Assembly (NCBI GenBank): GCA_001899205.1
Contig: MKVL01000025.1
Span: 186,001-250,000 of the forward strand
DNA length: 64,000 bases
Direction: 5' to 3'
Source: Mesorhizobium sp. 65-26
GTDB taxonomy: Bacteria; Pseudomonadota; Alphaproteobacteria; Rhizobiales; Rhizobiaceae
Shown: positions 33,211 to 42,461 of the stretch, piece by piece
Layout: each line of letters opens with the position of its first letter
Numbering within the stretch: position 1 is the stretch's first letter
Made by a program: the position numbers and the translations under genes
Notes under the pieces: generated by a model
What the model saw: the letters and a program-made list of their open reading frames with translations, nothing else
The model's database searches: none
Told to the model about the DNA's origin: nothing

Positions 33211-33227
33211 TTGCAATCGATTGACAA
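33211..33227 (+). promoter_or_regulatory. LacI-type operator copy 3 with overlapping -35 box
   Basis: TTGCAATCGATTGACAA is identical to the minus-strand site at 31930-31946. TTGACA at 33221-33226 can serve as -35 with CTTATT at 33245-33250 as -10 after 18 bases. It lies 44 bases after the regulator stop and about 330 bases before the second binding-protein gene, so transcripts from it would have a long leader. The gap from 33168 to 33560 otherwise holds an A-rich stretch near 33310 and a fourth operator, and no credible gene. Confidence 0.7.
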
Positions 33228-33520
33228 ACTCACGCCGAGCGGCTCTTATTTCGACAGGGAACAGTTGCATGGTACCCGCTTCCTTGCCGGGGTGGGTGCC
33301 CGAAGCATCTCAAAATGAAAAAAATAGCGGTTTGATCCGAGGGTCGAAACTGCAAGGCATAGCGGTGCCGGGGAGGGCACCTCAAGTCGAATCAAGGAAT
33401 TGAACCGACGTCGGCGCCTGGGGATCTTCCCCGAGCCTGATGTCGATGCGTATCGGGCGGTCGCGGGATCGTTCGCGTGTGATGCCGCCCAGGAGGGGGC
33501 GGCATGGCACCCTGAAAAAG

Positions 33521-33530
33521 CAATCGATTG
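33521..33530 (+). promoter_or_regulatory. LacI-type operator copy 4
   Basis: CAATCGATTG occurs again 30 bases before the ATG of the second binding-protein gene, just upstream of its GAGGGAG ribosome site. With copy 3 about 300 bases upstream it gives a pair that could support DNA looping or a transcription roadblock. Confidence 0.7.
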
Positions 33531-33560
33531 TAAAACTGCATCGATAAGAGGGAGTGAAGC

Positions 33561-34808
33561 ATGTCTCATGAGGAAGAAATTGTAAGGGCCGTTTCGCGAA
33601 TCCAGAATCCGGTTTCGCGACGGGTGTTCATGCAACTCGCCACCGCGGCCGGGGTCAGCCTGCCGCTCGGCCTGCGGGGCGGTCCGGCATTCGCGGCGCC
33701 TTCCGGCAAGGCGGCGACCTGCGTCGCGACGCTCGCCAACGACTACTGGGCGGCGTTCATCAAGGGTTTCAAGGCCACCACGTCGGCACTCAAGATCGAC
33801 CCTGTCGAACTCTACCACGACAATGACGCGGCCCGCGAAATCAGCCAGGTCCGTGGCCTGCCCACCCAGGGCGTCAACATGCTGATCAACACGGTCGTCG
33901 CCGCCGGCGAGGTGCCGATGGTCGCCAAGCTCTGTCAGGAGAACAAGGTCTACTATTCGGCGATCTGGGAGATTCCGGCCTGGTTCACACCCTCGGATGT
34001 CGGCGACTATTTCGTCTCCTACATGACCGCCAACTCGGTCGAGGCCGGGTATCAGGTCGCCAAGGAACTGTTCAAGTCGATCGGCGGCGAGGGCGAGGTG
34101 GTCCATATCAAGGGCCTTGCGACGCCCACCGATGATGCCCGCACCGCCGGCATGATGAAGGCGGCCGCCGAGTTCCCCGGCATCAAGGTGGTCGGCGGCC
34201 TGCGTGGCGACTGGGTGCGTGAAAAGGCGCGTACGGTCATGCTCAGCATGGTCACGGCCTACCCGAACATGAAGGCCGTCTTCGCGCAGAACGATTCCAT
34301 GGCGCTGGGCGCGCTCTCCGTTCTCAAGGAGCGCAAGCTGACCAACGTCAAGATCGCTGGTATCGACGGGCTTTCGGAAGGTCTCCAGGAAGTCGCCAAG
34401 GGCGAGCAGTTCGTGGCCACCAACACCTCGCTCGCGCCGTACCAGGCGGGTTTTGCCGCCGTCATGCTGTTCGACGCGCTGAACGGATGGAAGCCGTCGC
34501 TGGCCGAGCGGCTGCTCTACACCGGCTCGCTCACCGCGACCGCCGGCACCGCCGCCTCGATCGACGAGAAGGTCTACAAGAGCGCCGAACTGCCTTTCGA
34601 TTTCGCCAAGATGAGCCGCACGCTGCATCCCGACAACTGGGACCCGCAGAACAACGTCTATCCGATCGACCCGGCCACCCAGTGGGCCGGGCAGGCTGGC
34701 CAGGACAAGCTCAATGCCGCCTACGGCGACGCGGCGAAGTGGAAGGCCGAGTTCGACACCGTCACCAAGCTCTACGCCGACCACTATAAGAGCGGTCCCT
34801 TCAAGTGA
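33561..34808 (+). CDS. Sugar-type ABC transporter substrate-binding protein (second system)
   Basis: The 415-residue protein is a type-1 periplasmic binding protein with a twin-arginine signal, SRRVFMQLA at residues 19-27, so it is probably Tat-exported. The effector fold is RbsB-like ('ATLANDYWAAFIKGFKATTS' after the signal). The C-terminal 100 residues are longer than in ribose-binding proteins. GAGGGAGTGAAGC precedes the ATG. It starts the rightward operon and its stop overlaps the ATPase GTG start. Confidence 0.9.
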   Translation: MSHEEEIVRAVSRIQNPVSRRVFMQLATAAGVSLPLGLRGGPAFAAPSGKAATCVATLANDYWAAFIKGFKATTSALKIDPVELYHDNDAAREISQVRGLPTQGVNMLINTVVAAGEVPMVAKLCQENKVYYSAIWEIPAWFTPSDVGDYFVSYMTANSVEAGYQVAKELFKSIGGEGEVVHIKGLATPTDDARTAGMMKAAAEFPGIKVVGGLRGDWVREKARTVMLSMVTAYPNMKAVFAQNDSMALGALSVLKERKLTNVKIAGIDGLSEGLQEVAKGEQFVATNTSLAPYQAGFAAVMLFDALNGWKPSLAERLLYTGSLTATAGTAASIDEKVYKSAELPFDFAKMSRTLHPDNWDPQNNVYPIDPATQWAGQAGQDKLNAAYGDAAKWKAEFDTVTKLYADHYKSGPFK

Positions 34809-36373
34809 CCTCCCAGACCGTGGCCGTCCGTCCGGAACTTCCGGGCGGGCGGCCGGCCGCCGCGGCCCTCGAACTTCGCGACATCACCAAGACCTATCCC
34901 GGCACCAACGCGTTGACCGGGGTCGGCTTCGTGCTGCGCCGTCACCAGATGCTGGGCCTTGTCGGCGAAAACGGCGCCGGCAAGTCGACATTGCTGTCGA
35001 TCATCAACGGAACCGTGCGTCCCGACAGCGGAACCATTTCCATCAACGGAGAGGCCGTGCGTTTCGGCCATCCGACCGAGGCCGCGCGCGCCGGCGTCGC
35101 CACCGTCTTCCAGGAGCAGGGGCTTATCCCCAACATCCCTGTCTTCGAGAACATCTTCCTCGGCCGTGAGGACAAGTTCTGCGTCGCCGGGGCGTTGCGT
35201 CGCAAGGCGATGATCGCCGAGGCCCGCGCGGTGCTGGAGGAACTCGAGGTCGATGTCAGCCCCACGGCGCTTACCGGCGCCCTGTCCTTCGGCCAGCGCC
35301 AGCTTGTCGAGATCGCCAAGGCGTTCGCGCTGAGCCGGGTCTATCCCGTCGAGCCGATCATCCTGCTCGACGAACCGACCAGCGCTCTGTCCGACCATGA
35401 GACGGCGAAGCTCTTCGACGGCATCAGCCGCTGGCGCTCGCGCGCTTCCTTCGTGCTCGTCTCGCACCGTCTCTCCGATGTGTTCGCGACCTGCGACGAG
35501 GTCGTCGCCCTGAAGGATGGCCGCGTCGTCGAGCAGCGGTCGATCGGCAGCATCGACGAGGTCGGCCTGCACGAGCTGATCGTCGGCCGGCAGCGCAATG
35601 CGGAATATTATCGCGAGGCGCTCCAGCGCGAGCCGTCGCCGACAATCGCCCTGCGCGCCAGCGAGATCGGCAAGCCGGGCCATCTCGGCGGGGTTTCGCT
35701 CGAGCTGCGCCAGGGCGAGATCCTCGGCGTCGCCGGTGTTCTCGGCTCCGGCAAGTCGACGCTCGCGCGTGTGCTCGCCGGCGCCGAGGCGCAAGGCAGC
35801 GGCGATGTCGTCGTGGGCAGCGCGAAATTGCGCCCGGGGTCGCGGCGGGACGCCATCCGCCATGGCATCGGCTTCGTGCCGGCCGAGCGCAGCGTCGCCG
35901 GCATCATCGGCACCGACACGGTCGACTGGAACCTGACCTTGCCCAATCTCGGGCAGATCGCGCTTGGCCTGCTCGGCCTGATATCGCCCGGACGCAGCCG
36001 GGCGTTGACGCTCGACTGGATGCGGCGCCTAAAGGTGCGCGCGCCGGGGCCATCGGCCGCCTGCCGCACCTTGTCCGGCGGCAACCAGCAGAAGATCGTC
36101 TTCGCCAAATGGCTGGCGCGCGGCGTCAGCATCCTGGTGCTGGACGATCCTGGCCGTGGCCTCGATGTCGGCGCCAAGGAAGACATCTACTCGCTCATGC
36201 GTGAAATCGCCGACAAGGGAGCCGCCGTGCTGCTCGTGTCGGACAACCTGCCCGAACTGATCGGGCTCTCAAACCGGATCATGGTGCTTCGCGACGGCAA
36301 GGTCTCCGCCGTCTTCGAGGCGCCGAAGGACGCCAAGCCACGCGAAGTCGACGTGGTGGCGGCAATGCTATAG
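34805..36373 (+). CDS. Sugar-type ABC transporter ATP-binding protein (two ATPase domains)
   Basis: The 522-residue protein starts with GTG overlapping the binding-protein stop (GTGA). Both ATPase domains keep a full Walker A: GENGAGKST near 57 and GVLGSGKST near 315. Signatures are LSFGQRQ in the first and LSGGNQQK in the second. The intact second Walker A differs from the paralogue at 29205, so both sites may turn over ATP. It energises the single permease encoded next. Confidence 0.9.
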   Translation: MTSQTVAVRPELPGGRPAAAALELRDITKTYPGTNALTGVGFVLRRHQMLGLVGENGAGKSTLLSIINGTVRPDSGTISINGEAVRFGHPTEAARAGVATVFQEQGLIPNIPVFENIFLGREDKFCVAGALRRKAMIAEARAVLEELEVDVSPTALTGALSFGQRQLVEIAKAFALSRVYPVEPIILLDEPTSALSDHETAKLFDGISRWRSRASFVLVSHRLSDVFATCDEVVALKDGRVVEQRSIGSIDEVGLHELIVGRQRNAEYYREALQREPSPTIALRASEIGKPGHLGGVSLELRQGEILGVAGVLGSGKSTLARVLAGAEAQGSGDVVVGSAKLRPGSRRDAIRHGIGFVPAERSVAGIIGTDTVDWNLTLPNLGQIALGLLGLISPGRSRALTLDWMRRLKVRAPGPSAACRTLSGGNQQKIVFAKWLARGVSILVLDDPGRGLDVGAKEDIYSLMREIADKGAAVLLVSDNLPELIGLSNRIMVLRDGKVSAVFEAPKDAKPREVDVVAAML

Positions 36374-36381
36374 GGGTTGAA

Positions 36382-37356
36382 ATGGCCGACAAGCCGGCAA
36401 GTGCAGCCAAGAAGAGCAGCGATCTCAGCCTGCGCACGATCATCCTGCCGATCGTCGCGATCGTCCTGCTGATCGCCTATTTTTCCTACGTCAATCCGCT
36501 GTTCTTTTCCTCTTCCAACGCGCTCAACATCGGTCGCCAGTCCTCGGTGCTGCTGATGGTCGCGCTGGCGGGCACGGTGGTCATCCTCATCGGCTCGATC
36601 GACCTTTCGGTCGGCGCGCTGGTGACGCTGACAGGCATCCTTGCCGCGCTCACCGTCGACCAGTACGGTCTCCTCGGCGCCACGCTGGTCGGCGTCGGCG
36701 TCGGCGCGCTGGTCGGGCTGGTCAACGGCAGCCTGGTCACCATGCTCAGGGTGCCTTCCTTCCTGGTCACGCTCGGTATGCTGTCGATCCTGTCCGGCGT
36801 CTCGAACCAGATATCGCAGGGGCAATCGATCCTGTTCACCGACAGCCTGCTGCCCGATCTGGTCAACGGTTCCTTCGTGCTCGGCGTGCCCAACGTCATC
36901 TGGTTCGCGCTGATCGCGACGGGGCTTCTCACCGTGGTGGCATTCCGCACCAAACTCGGCCGCTATCTCTATGCGCTCGGCGGTGGCGAGATCGTCGCGT
37001 CGCACGCCGGCGTGCCCGTCACTTTCTACAAGATCCTCGCTTTCATGCTGGCGGGCGCGATCTGCGGACTGGCGGGGGTGATGCTGACGGGACAGGTGGG
37101 GGCCGGAACACCGACCGCGGGAAGCAGCCTGCTACTCAACTCGATCGCGGCCGTCGTGATGGGCGGCACCGCCCTGTCTGGCGGCATCGGCGGGCCGCAT
37201 CGGACCTTCCTCGGCGTGCTGGTGATCGCCATCCTGACCAATGGCATGGACGTTACCGAGGTCAACAGCTTCACCCAGGACATCGTCAAGGGTTTCGTCA
37301 TCATCCTGGCGGTCTCGCTGACCATCGACCGCTCGAAATATCTGTTCATCAAGTAG
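36382..37356 (+). CDS. Sugar-type ABC transporter permease (second system)
   Basis: The 324-residue protein has about ten membrane segments and the RbsC motif 'VVMGGTALSGGIGGPHRTFLGVL'. It is the only permease of this importer, so it probably works as a homodimer, in contrast with the paired permeases of the other LacI-linked system. It starts nine bases after the ATPase stop and is followed by the aldo/keto reductase gene. Confidence 0.88.
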   Translation: MADKPASAAKKSSDLSLRTIILPIVAIVLLIAYFSYVNPLFFSSSNALNIGRQSSVLLMVALAGTVVILIGSIDLSVGALVTLTGILAALTVDQYGLLGATLVGVGVGALVGLVNGSLVTMLRVPSFLVTLGMLSILSGVSNQISQGQSILFTDSLLPDLVNGSFVLGVPNVIWFALIATGLLTVVAFRTKLGRYLYALGGGEIVASHAGVPVTFYKILAFMLAGAICGLAGVMLTGQVGAGTPTAGSSLLLNSIAAVVMGGTALSGGIGGPHRTFLGVLVIAILTNGMDVTEVNSFTQDIVKGFVIILAVSLTIDRSKYLFIK

Positions 37357-37364
37357 GAGGATTC

Positions 37365-38384
37365 ATGAAGGCGTCAGGCAAGAGGAAGTTCGGCCGCAGC
37401 GGCCTCGAAGTCACGGCCATGGGGTTCGGCACCGCACCCATCGGCAACCAGTTTCGCGCCGTGGCGGAAGAGGATGTGCGCGCCGTCATCGGTGGCGCCT
37501 GGGACGCGGGCCTGCGCTATTTCGACACCGCGCCGATGTACGGCCATGGTCTGTCCGAGCGTCGCCTGGGCGAGTCGCTGCGCGCCTTCCCGCGTGACGA
37601 ATATGTCCTGTCGACCAAGGTTGGCCGGTTGCTCGCTCCCGTGCCGGCGGGTGGGTTGACCTCGTTCTTCTGGGTCGACATGCCGCCGTTCGAGGTCGTC
37701 CACGACTACAGCTATGACGGCTGCATGCGCTCCTTCGAGGACAGCCTGCAGAGGCTTGGCGTCTCGCGCGTCGATATCCTGTTCATCCACGACATCGACG
37801 TCTTCACCCACGGGCCGGAGCTGCAGAAGCAGCATTTCCGCACCGCCATGGACAGCGGCTACAAGGCTCTCGAGAAGCTCCGCTCCGAAAAACTCGTCTC
37901 TGCCATCGGTGTCGGCTGCAACGAGTGGCAGGTCTGCGAGGCGGCGCTGCGCGAGCGCGACTTCGACTGCTTCCTGCTTGCCGGCCGCTACACGCTGCTT
38001 GAGCAGGACGCGCTCGACACCTTCCTGCCGCTCTGCGAGGAGCGCGACGTCGCGGTCGTGCTCGGCGGCGGCTACAACAGCGGCATCCTGGCGACCGGCG
38101 CGGTCGAAGGGGCGCACTACAATTACAGCCCGGCCGAACCGCCGATCCTCGAGCGTGTCGCCAGGATCGAGGCCGTATGCCGCACGTTCAACGTGCCGCT
38201 TAAGGCCGCCGCGCTTCAATTCGTGCTGGCGCATCCGGCGATACCGACCAACATCCCCGGCACGCGCACCAAGAAACACCTCGACGAAAACGTCGCGCTC
38301 ATCAACCACCCGATTCCGACGGAATTCTGGGCCGAGTTGAAGAAGCAGGGCCTCATCCGCGAGAACGCGCCCACTCCGGTCTGA
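37365..38384 (+). CDS. Aldo/keto reductase (aldose 1-dehydrogenase-like)
   Basis: The 339-residue TIM-barrel enzyme has the AKR catalytic tetrad D54, Y59, K85 and H142 and an NAD(P)-binding C-terminal part. Its sequence most resembles D-threo-aldose/L-fucose 1-dehydrogenases and pyridoxal 4-dehydrogenase, which oxidise a sugar hemiacetal or an aldehyde. TAGGAGGA precedes the ATG by a few bases. As the last gene of the LacI-controlled importer operon it probably takes the first step on the imported sugar; the substrate is inferred from context. Confidence 0.85.
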   Translation: MKASGKRKFGRSGLEVTAMGFGTAPIGNQFRAVAEEDVRAVIGGAWDAGLRYFDTAPMYGHGLSERRLGESLRAFPRDEYVLSTKVGRLLAPVPAGGLTSFFWVDMPPFEVVHDYSYDGCMRSFEDSLQRLGVSRVDILFIHDIDVFTHGPELQKQHFRTAMDSGYKALEKLRSEKLVSAIGVGCNEWQVCEAALRERDFDCFLLAGRYTLLEQDALDTFLPLCEERDVAVVLGGGYNSGILATGAVEGAHYNYSPAEPPILERVARIEAVCRTFNVPLKAAALQFVLAHPAIPTNIPGTRTKKHLDENVALINHPIPTEFWAELKKQGLIRENAPTPV

Positions 38385-38396
38385 TACATGGAAAGG

Positions 38397-38427
38397 CCAC
38401 ACCGGCCGGCTTGTCCGGCCGGTGTGG
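38397..38427. terminator. Bidirectional hairpin between convergent operons
   Basis: CCACACCGGCCGG (38397-38409) pairs perfectly with CCGGCCGGTGTGG (38415-38427) around a five-base loop. It lies in the 48-base gap between the convergent aldo/keto reductase and hydrolase genes. There is no strong T-run on either side, but position and stability favour a shared transcription end. Confidence 0.65.
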
Positions 38428-38432
38428 ATCCG

Positions 38433-40460
38433 TCAGTTCAGGTCGCGCGGGAACTCCCTGACCTCGCTGCGCTCGACCACCACCTCGTCGCCATCATGGG
38501 CGATCATGTAGGTCTCCATTCGCCAGACATCGCGAAGCGCGCGCACCGTGGCACTGACGGCGATCGAGGCCTGCCAGTCGTCTCGCGAATAGGATTTCTC
38601 CCACGTGCAGGTGCCTTCGGCCGAATTCGGGTCGTCCGGATGGATGCTGAACCGGTCGACATGGCGCGCCGACACCGTGATGCCGGTGTGCGGATGCAGC
38701 ACCTTGCCGGAATCGGCAAGCATCTGATGGACGGTGAGCCCGGTGACCTGGTCCGTCCACACCGAGCGCTCGAAGGGCTCGGCTTCCTCGATCACCACCT
38801 GTTCCATCGGCTCGGCGCTTTCCGGGCCGAGGAAGGCGCCGAGCGTGGCGTCGAGCGGCTGCGCGTCGCGCACCGGCAGGATCAGCCGGCTCGCTCCGCA
38901 ATGGATCGACAGGGTCGCATTCTCCGCCGTCGGGAAGACGATCGGCCAATGCGCGGTGGCGATGGCCAGCCTGATCCGCTCGCCCGCCTCGAAGCGCTGG
39001 CCGCAGCAGCGCAGCGTCAGCCGGATCGTCTCGGCCTTGCCGGGCACCATCGGCTCGATGGCGAGGTCGTCATTGCGGTGGCTGAGGTTGAGGATGCCGT
39101 AGCTCACCCGCGAGGCCGCGCCGTCCGCGAAGACCTGTGACAGCGTGGCCGAGAGAAGCGCGGTCGGCTTGTCGGAGGCGAGCGTCACCTCGAACTCGGG
39201 AAAACCGAGGATCTCGATCGCTTCCGCGAGCGGCTCCGTCTCGAAGATCAGCGCGTTGCCTTCCTCGGTCCGCTGGTCGATCGGCAGCGTCGGCGCCACG
39301 CCGTAGCCGCACCATGCGCCCGACGACAGGCCGGCCGTCTGCGGCGAACAGATCGTCAGCACCTCGTCCTTGCCTTTCGTCTCGCTCAGCCGGCGTGGCG
39401 CAAGGTGAAGCGCCTTTTCCCCTACGCCGGGCCCAGGCCAGGACGGCTCCGCCACCCAGCGGCCGGGGCGCTCGTCATAGATCGCCGCCGGCCGGGCCGG
39501 CTCCTGGATCCAGGCACGCAGCATCGGCTCCTCCTCGATACCGGTGTCGATCCCCTTCAGATACTGGTCCCACCAACGCAGGCATTCCTGCAGGAAGCCG
39601 ATGCGCGGCCCCGGCATGGCGAAATGCGGATATTTATGACCCCACGGGCCGATCAGGCCCTTGCGCTTGCCAGGCAGGCTCTCCAGCAGCCGGAAGATCG
39701 GGTTGGGATAGCCATCGACCCATCCGCCGACGGCATAAACCGGGATCTCGATGTCGGCATAGTTCTCGCGAACGGAGCCATGCTTGTAGAAGTCGTCGCG
39801 GCGCTGATGCTCGAACCAGTCGTACATCCAGATGCCGTTGCCGTTGAGGCGCTGCTCCCACATGGCGCGCCAGCGGTCGCCGACGATCACCGGATCGGGC
39901 GGAGTCATGGCGATGGCCCAGGCGGTCGAGCCCCAGCGCAACTTGTCGCCGGCCACGGCGCCGCCGACGAAATGGATGTCGTCGGCGTAGCGATCGTCGG
40001 TGGAACACAGCGACACCACGGCCTTCAGCGCCGCCGGCCGCCGAGCGGCCACCTGCAGGCCGTTGAAGCCGCCCCAACTGATGCCGATCATGCCGACGCT
40101 GCCCGAGCACCAGGGCTGCCTGGCCAGCCATTCGATCACGGCCAGGCAATCGTCCTGCTCCTGCTTGAGATATTCGCCCTTGCAAAGGCCCTCGCTGTCG
40201 CCCGAGCCGCGCATGTCGACACGCACGCCGGCATAGCCGTGGCCGGCGAAATAGGGATGGGTCAGCGCGTCGCGCTCGACGGTTCCGTCGCGCTTGCGAT
40301 AGGGCAGATACTCCAGGATCGCCGGCACCGGATCGGCCTCGGCATCCTCCGGCAGCCAGATGCGGGCGGCGAGCTTCACGCCGTCCGGCATCGGGATCCA
40401 GAGGTTCTCGATCTCGCGCACCTTGCGCGGGAAGTCGGTGACGACGCGGATGTCTTCCAT
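38433..40460 (-). CDS. CocE/NonD family hydrolase (X-Pro dipeptidyl-peptidase/acyl-esterase type)
   Basis: The 675-residue serine hydrolase has the S15 alpha/beta hydrolase domain with nucleophile S128 in GISWGG, preceded by 'YRKRDGT' and 'DMRGSGDSEG', and a C-terminal beta-rich galactose-binding-like domain from about residue 440. Members include cocaine esterase, glutaryl-7-ACA acylase and X-Pro dipeptidyl peptidase, so it cleaves an ester or amide. No signal peptide is seen. It follows the oligopeptide-type importer genes after 43 bases and probably hydrolyses the imported compound. Confidence 0.88.
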   Translation of the reverse strand: MEDIRVVTDFPRKVREIENLWIPMPDGVKLAARIWLPEDAEADPVPAILEYLPYRKRDGTVERDALTHPYFAGHGYAGVRVDMRGSGDSEGLCKGEYLKQEQDDCLAVIEWLARQPWCSGSVGMIGISWGGFNGLQVAARRPAALKAVVSLCSTDDRYADDIHFVGGAVAGDKLRWGSTAWAIAMTPPDPVIVGDRWRAMWEQRLNGNGIWMYDWFEHQRRDDFYKHGSVRENYADIEIPVYAVGGWVDGYPNPIFRLLESLPGKRKGLIGPWGHKYPHFAMPGPRIGFLQECLRWWDQYLKGIDTGIEEEPMLRAWIQEPARPAAIYDERPGRWVAEPSWPGPGVGEKALHLAPRRLSETKGKDEVLTICSPQTAGLSSGAWCGYGVAPTLPIDQRTEEGNALIFETEPLAEAIEILGFPEFEVTLASDKPTALLSATLSQVFADGAASRVSYGILNLSHRNDDLAIEPMVPGKAETIRLTLRCCGQRFEAGERIRLAIATAHWPIVFPTAENATLSIHCGASRLILPVRDAQPLDATLGAFLGPESAEPMEQVVIEEAEPFERSVWTDQVTGLTVHQMLADSGKVLHPHTGITVSARHVDRFSIHPDDPNSAEGTCTWEKSYSRDDWQASIAVSATVRALRDVWRMETYMIAHDGDEVVVERSEVREFPRDLN

Positions 40461-40503
40461 GGCTGCTCTCCGGATTTCGGGCGCGCCTGACAGGCGCGGC
40501 GGT

Positions 40504-41481
40504 CTATGTGTTCAACGGGAAATGACAGGTGAGCCGGCTGTCGCCGACCACCACGGGCAGCGGCGCCTCGGTCGAGCAGCGCGGCTGAGCCTGCGGGCAG
40601 CGCGTGTGGAACTCGCAGCCCTTCGGCCGTGCCAGCAGCGAGGGGACGTCGGCCGGCAGCGATATGCGCTGGTGGACCTTGTCGGGATCCGGCTCGGGGT
40701 TGGCCGACAGAAGCGCGGCCGTGTAGGGGTGGCGCGGCTTGGTGAAGATCGCCTCCGTCTCGCCCTGTTCGACGAAGCGCCCGAGATACATCACCGCCAT
40801 GCGGTCGGCGATCTGTCGCACGACATGCAGGTTGTGCGTGATGATGAGCATCGAAAGCCCCATCCGGTCGCGCAGGTCGTTGAGCAGGTTCAGCACCTCG
40901 CCCTGGACGGACACGTCCAGCCCGGCCGTCGGCTCGTCGGCGATCACCAGCACCGGGTCGAGGGCAATCGCGCGCGCCACGCCGACGCGGCGCGCCTGGC
41001 CACCGGAAAGCTGGTGCGGATAGCGCTCGGCGAAATCACGCGGCAGGCCGACCAGCGCCAGCAGACGCCGCACCTCGGTGTCGAGATCGCGGTTCGAAAG
41101 CCCGTGGATGGCAAAGGGCTCGGTGAGCAGCGAGCGCACGCTGAGGCGCGGCGAAAGCGATCCGACCGGATCCTGGAACATCATCGGCATGCGCTGCCGG
41201 ACCGGCTTCATCCCGGCGTTGGACAGCCCGCGCAGTTCCTGTCCGTCGAAACGGATCGATCCCGCGACTGCCGGCTGCAGGCCATTCAGCGCGCGCGCCA
41301 GCGTCGTCTTGCCGGAGCCGGATTCGCCGACGAGGGCGAAGGTCGAGCCGCGATCGAGGCTGAAGCTCACCCCCGATACAGCCTCGATCTCGGTGGCGCG
41401 GCCGGCGAGCCTGGCGGACAGGCCGCCGACGCGGAACGAGACGCGCAGGTCGTTGACTTCGAGCAGGCTGCCGGCGCTCAT
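40504..41481 (-). CDS. Oligopeptide-type ABC transporter ATP-binding protein (DppF-like)
   Basis: The 325-residue ATPase has Walker A GESGSGKTT near 52, signature LSGGQARR, Walker B VLVIADEPTAGLD and a C-terminal peptide-transporter domain with the cysteine cluster 'CEFHTRCPQAQPRCS' that holds an iron-sulfur cluster in DppF/OppF proteins. Its start overlaps the DppD-like stop by four bases. It works as a heterodimer with that protein. Confidence 0.9.
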   Translation of the reverse strand: MSAGSLLEVNDLRVSFRVGGLSARLAGRATEIEAVSGVSFSLDRGSTFALVGESGSGKTTLARALNGLQPAVAGSIRFDGQELRGLSNAGMKPVRQRMPMMFQDPVGSLSPRLSVRSLLTEPFAIHGLSNRDLDTEVRRLLALVGLPRDFAERYPHQLSGGQARRVGVARAIALDPVLVIADEPTAGLDVSVQGEVLNLLNDLRDRMGLSMLIITHNLHVVRQIADRMAVMYLGRFVEQGETEAIFTKPRHPYTAALLSANPEPDPDKVHQRISLPADVPSLLARPKGCEFHTRCPQAQPRCSTEAPLPVVVGDSRLTCHFPLNT

Positions 41482-42461
41482 GCCGTCACCTCGGCGAGCG
41501 GAACCTCGGCATGCCAGCAGCGGGCGCTATGGCTGCCACCCAGCGAGGCGCGAGGGGGAACGGTCAGGCACTGCGTGTCGGCGCGGTCGCAGCGCGGCTG
41601 GAAGACGCATCCGGGCGGACGATGGCGCAGGTCCGGCAGGGTTCCCGCGATGGTCGGCAGGCGCGGGACACGATGCGAAAGCCGGGCCGGGTCGCAGGCG
41701 AGCAATCTCTGGGTGTAGGGATGGCGGGCGTCGTGGAAGATTTCGCGTGTCGTGCCGCTTTCCACCACCTCGCCAGCATACATGACGATCATTTCGTCGC
41801 AGAGCTCGGCGATCACGCCGAGATGGTGCGAGATGAACAGGACCGAACAGCCGATGTCGCGCTGCAGGTCCTTCAACAACTCGATTGTGGCTACTTCCAG
41901 CGTCGCGTCGAGCGCGGTGGTCGGCTCGTCAGCGATCAGCAGCGCGGGTTCCATCATCAGCGCCATGGCTATGGCTATGCGCTGCTTCATGCCGCCGGAG
42001 AATTCGTGCGGAAACTGTGCCAGCCGGCTTTCCGGATCGGGAATGCGCACCTTGCGCAGCATGGCGACCGAACGGGCATCCTTGTCGCGCTTGGACAGGC
42101 CGGAGCGATACTGGATGTCGCGCATCTGCCGTCCGACCGAAAGCACCGGGTTGAGCGCGCCCATCGGATCCTGGAACACGGTAGCGATGCGCTGGCCACG
42201 CAGCGCGCGCATGCTGTCGGCATCGAGCCGGGCGAGGTCCTTGCCGCCTTCGAAGACGATTTCGCCGGAGGTGATCTCGCCATTGTCGGCGAGCAGGCCG
42301 AGGACGGCGTTGATGAGCGTCGACTTTCCGCAGCCGGATTCGCCGACCACGCCGACGCTGCGATTGGCCGGAACGGTGAAACTGACCTGCTTCAACGCCT
42401 CCAGCCGTCCGCCTTCGGTCTGGAAATCGACGCTGAGATTCCGGACATCGAGGACCGTCAT
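41478..42461 (-). CDS. Oligopeptide-type ABC transporter ATP-binding protein (DppD-like)
   Basis: The 327-residue ATPase has Walker A GESGCGKST near 39, signature FSGGMKQR, Walker B LLIADEPTTALD and the C-terminal 'CVFQPRCDRADTQCL' cysteine segment. ATG 42461 overlaps the permease stop by four bases (ATGA) and gives the standard N-terminus; longer readings run into the permease gene. It pairs with the DppF-like protein. Confidence 0.9.
   Translation of the reverse strand: MTVLDVRNLSVDFQTEGGRLEALKQVSFTVPANRSVGVVGESGCGKSTLINAVLGLLADNGEITSGEIVFEGGKDLARLDADSMRALRGQRIATVFQDPMGALNPVLSVGRQMRDIQYRSGLSKRDKDARSVAMLRKVRIPDPESRLAQFPHEFSGGMKQRIAIAMALMMEPALLIADEPTTALDATLEVATIELLKDLQRDIGCSVLFISHHLGVIAELCDEMIVMYAGEVVESGTTREIFHDARHPYTQRLLACDPARLSHRVPRLPTIAGTLPDLRHRPPGCVFQPRCDRADTQCLTVPPRASLGGSHSARCWHAEVPLAEVTA

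Noticed and set aside
33316-33336. Six-codon frame (ATG AAA AAA ATA GCG GTT TGA) in the leader of the second importer operon, considered as a leader peptide
   Set aside because: There is no ribosome site and no attenuator structure around it; it is most likely chance in an A-rich stretch.
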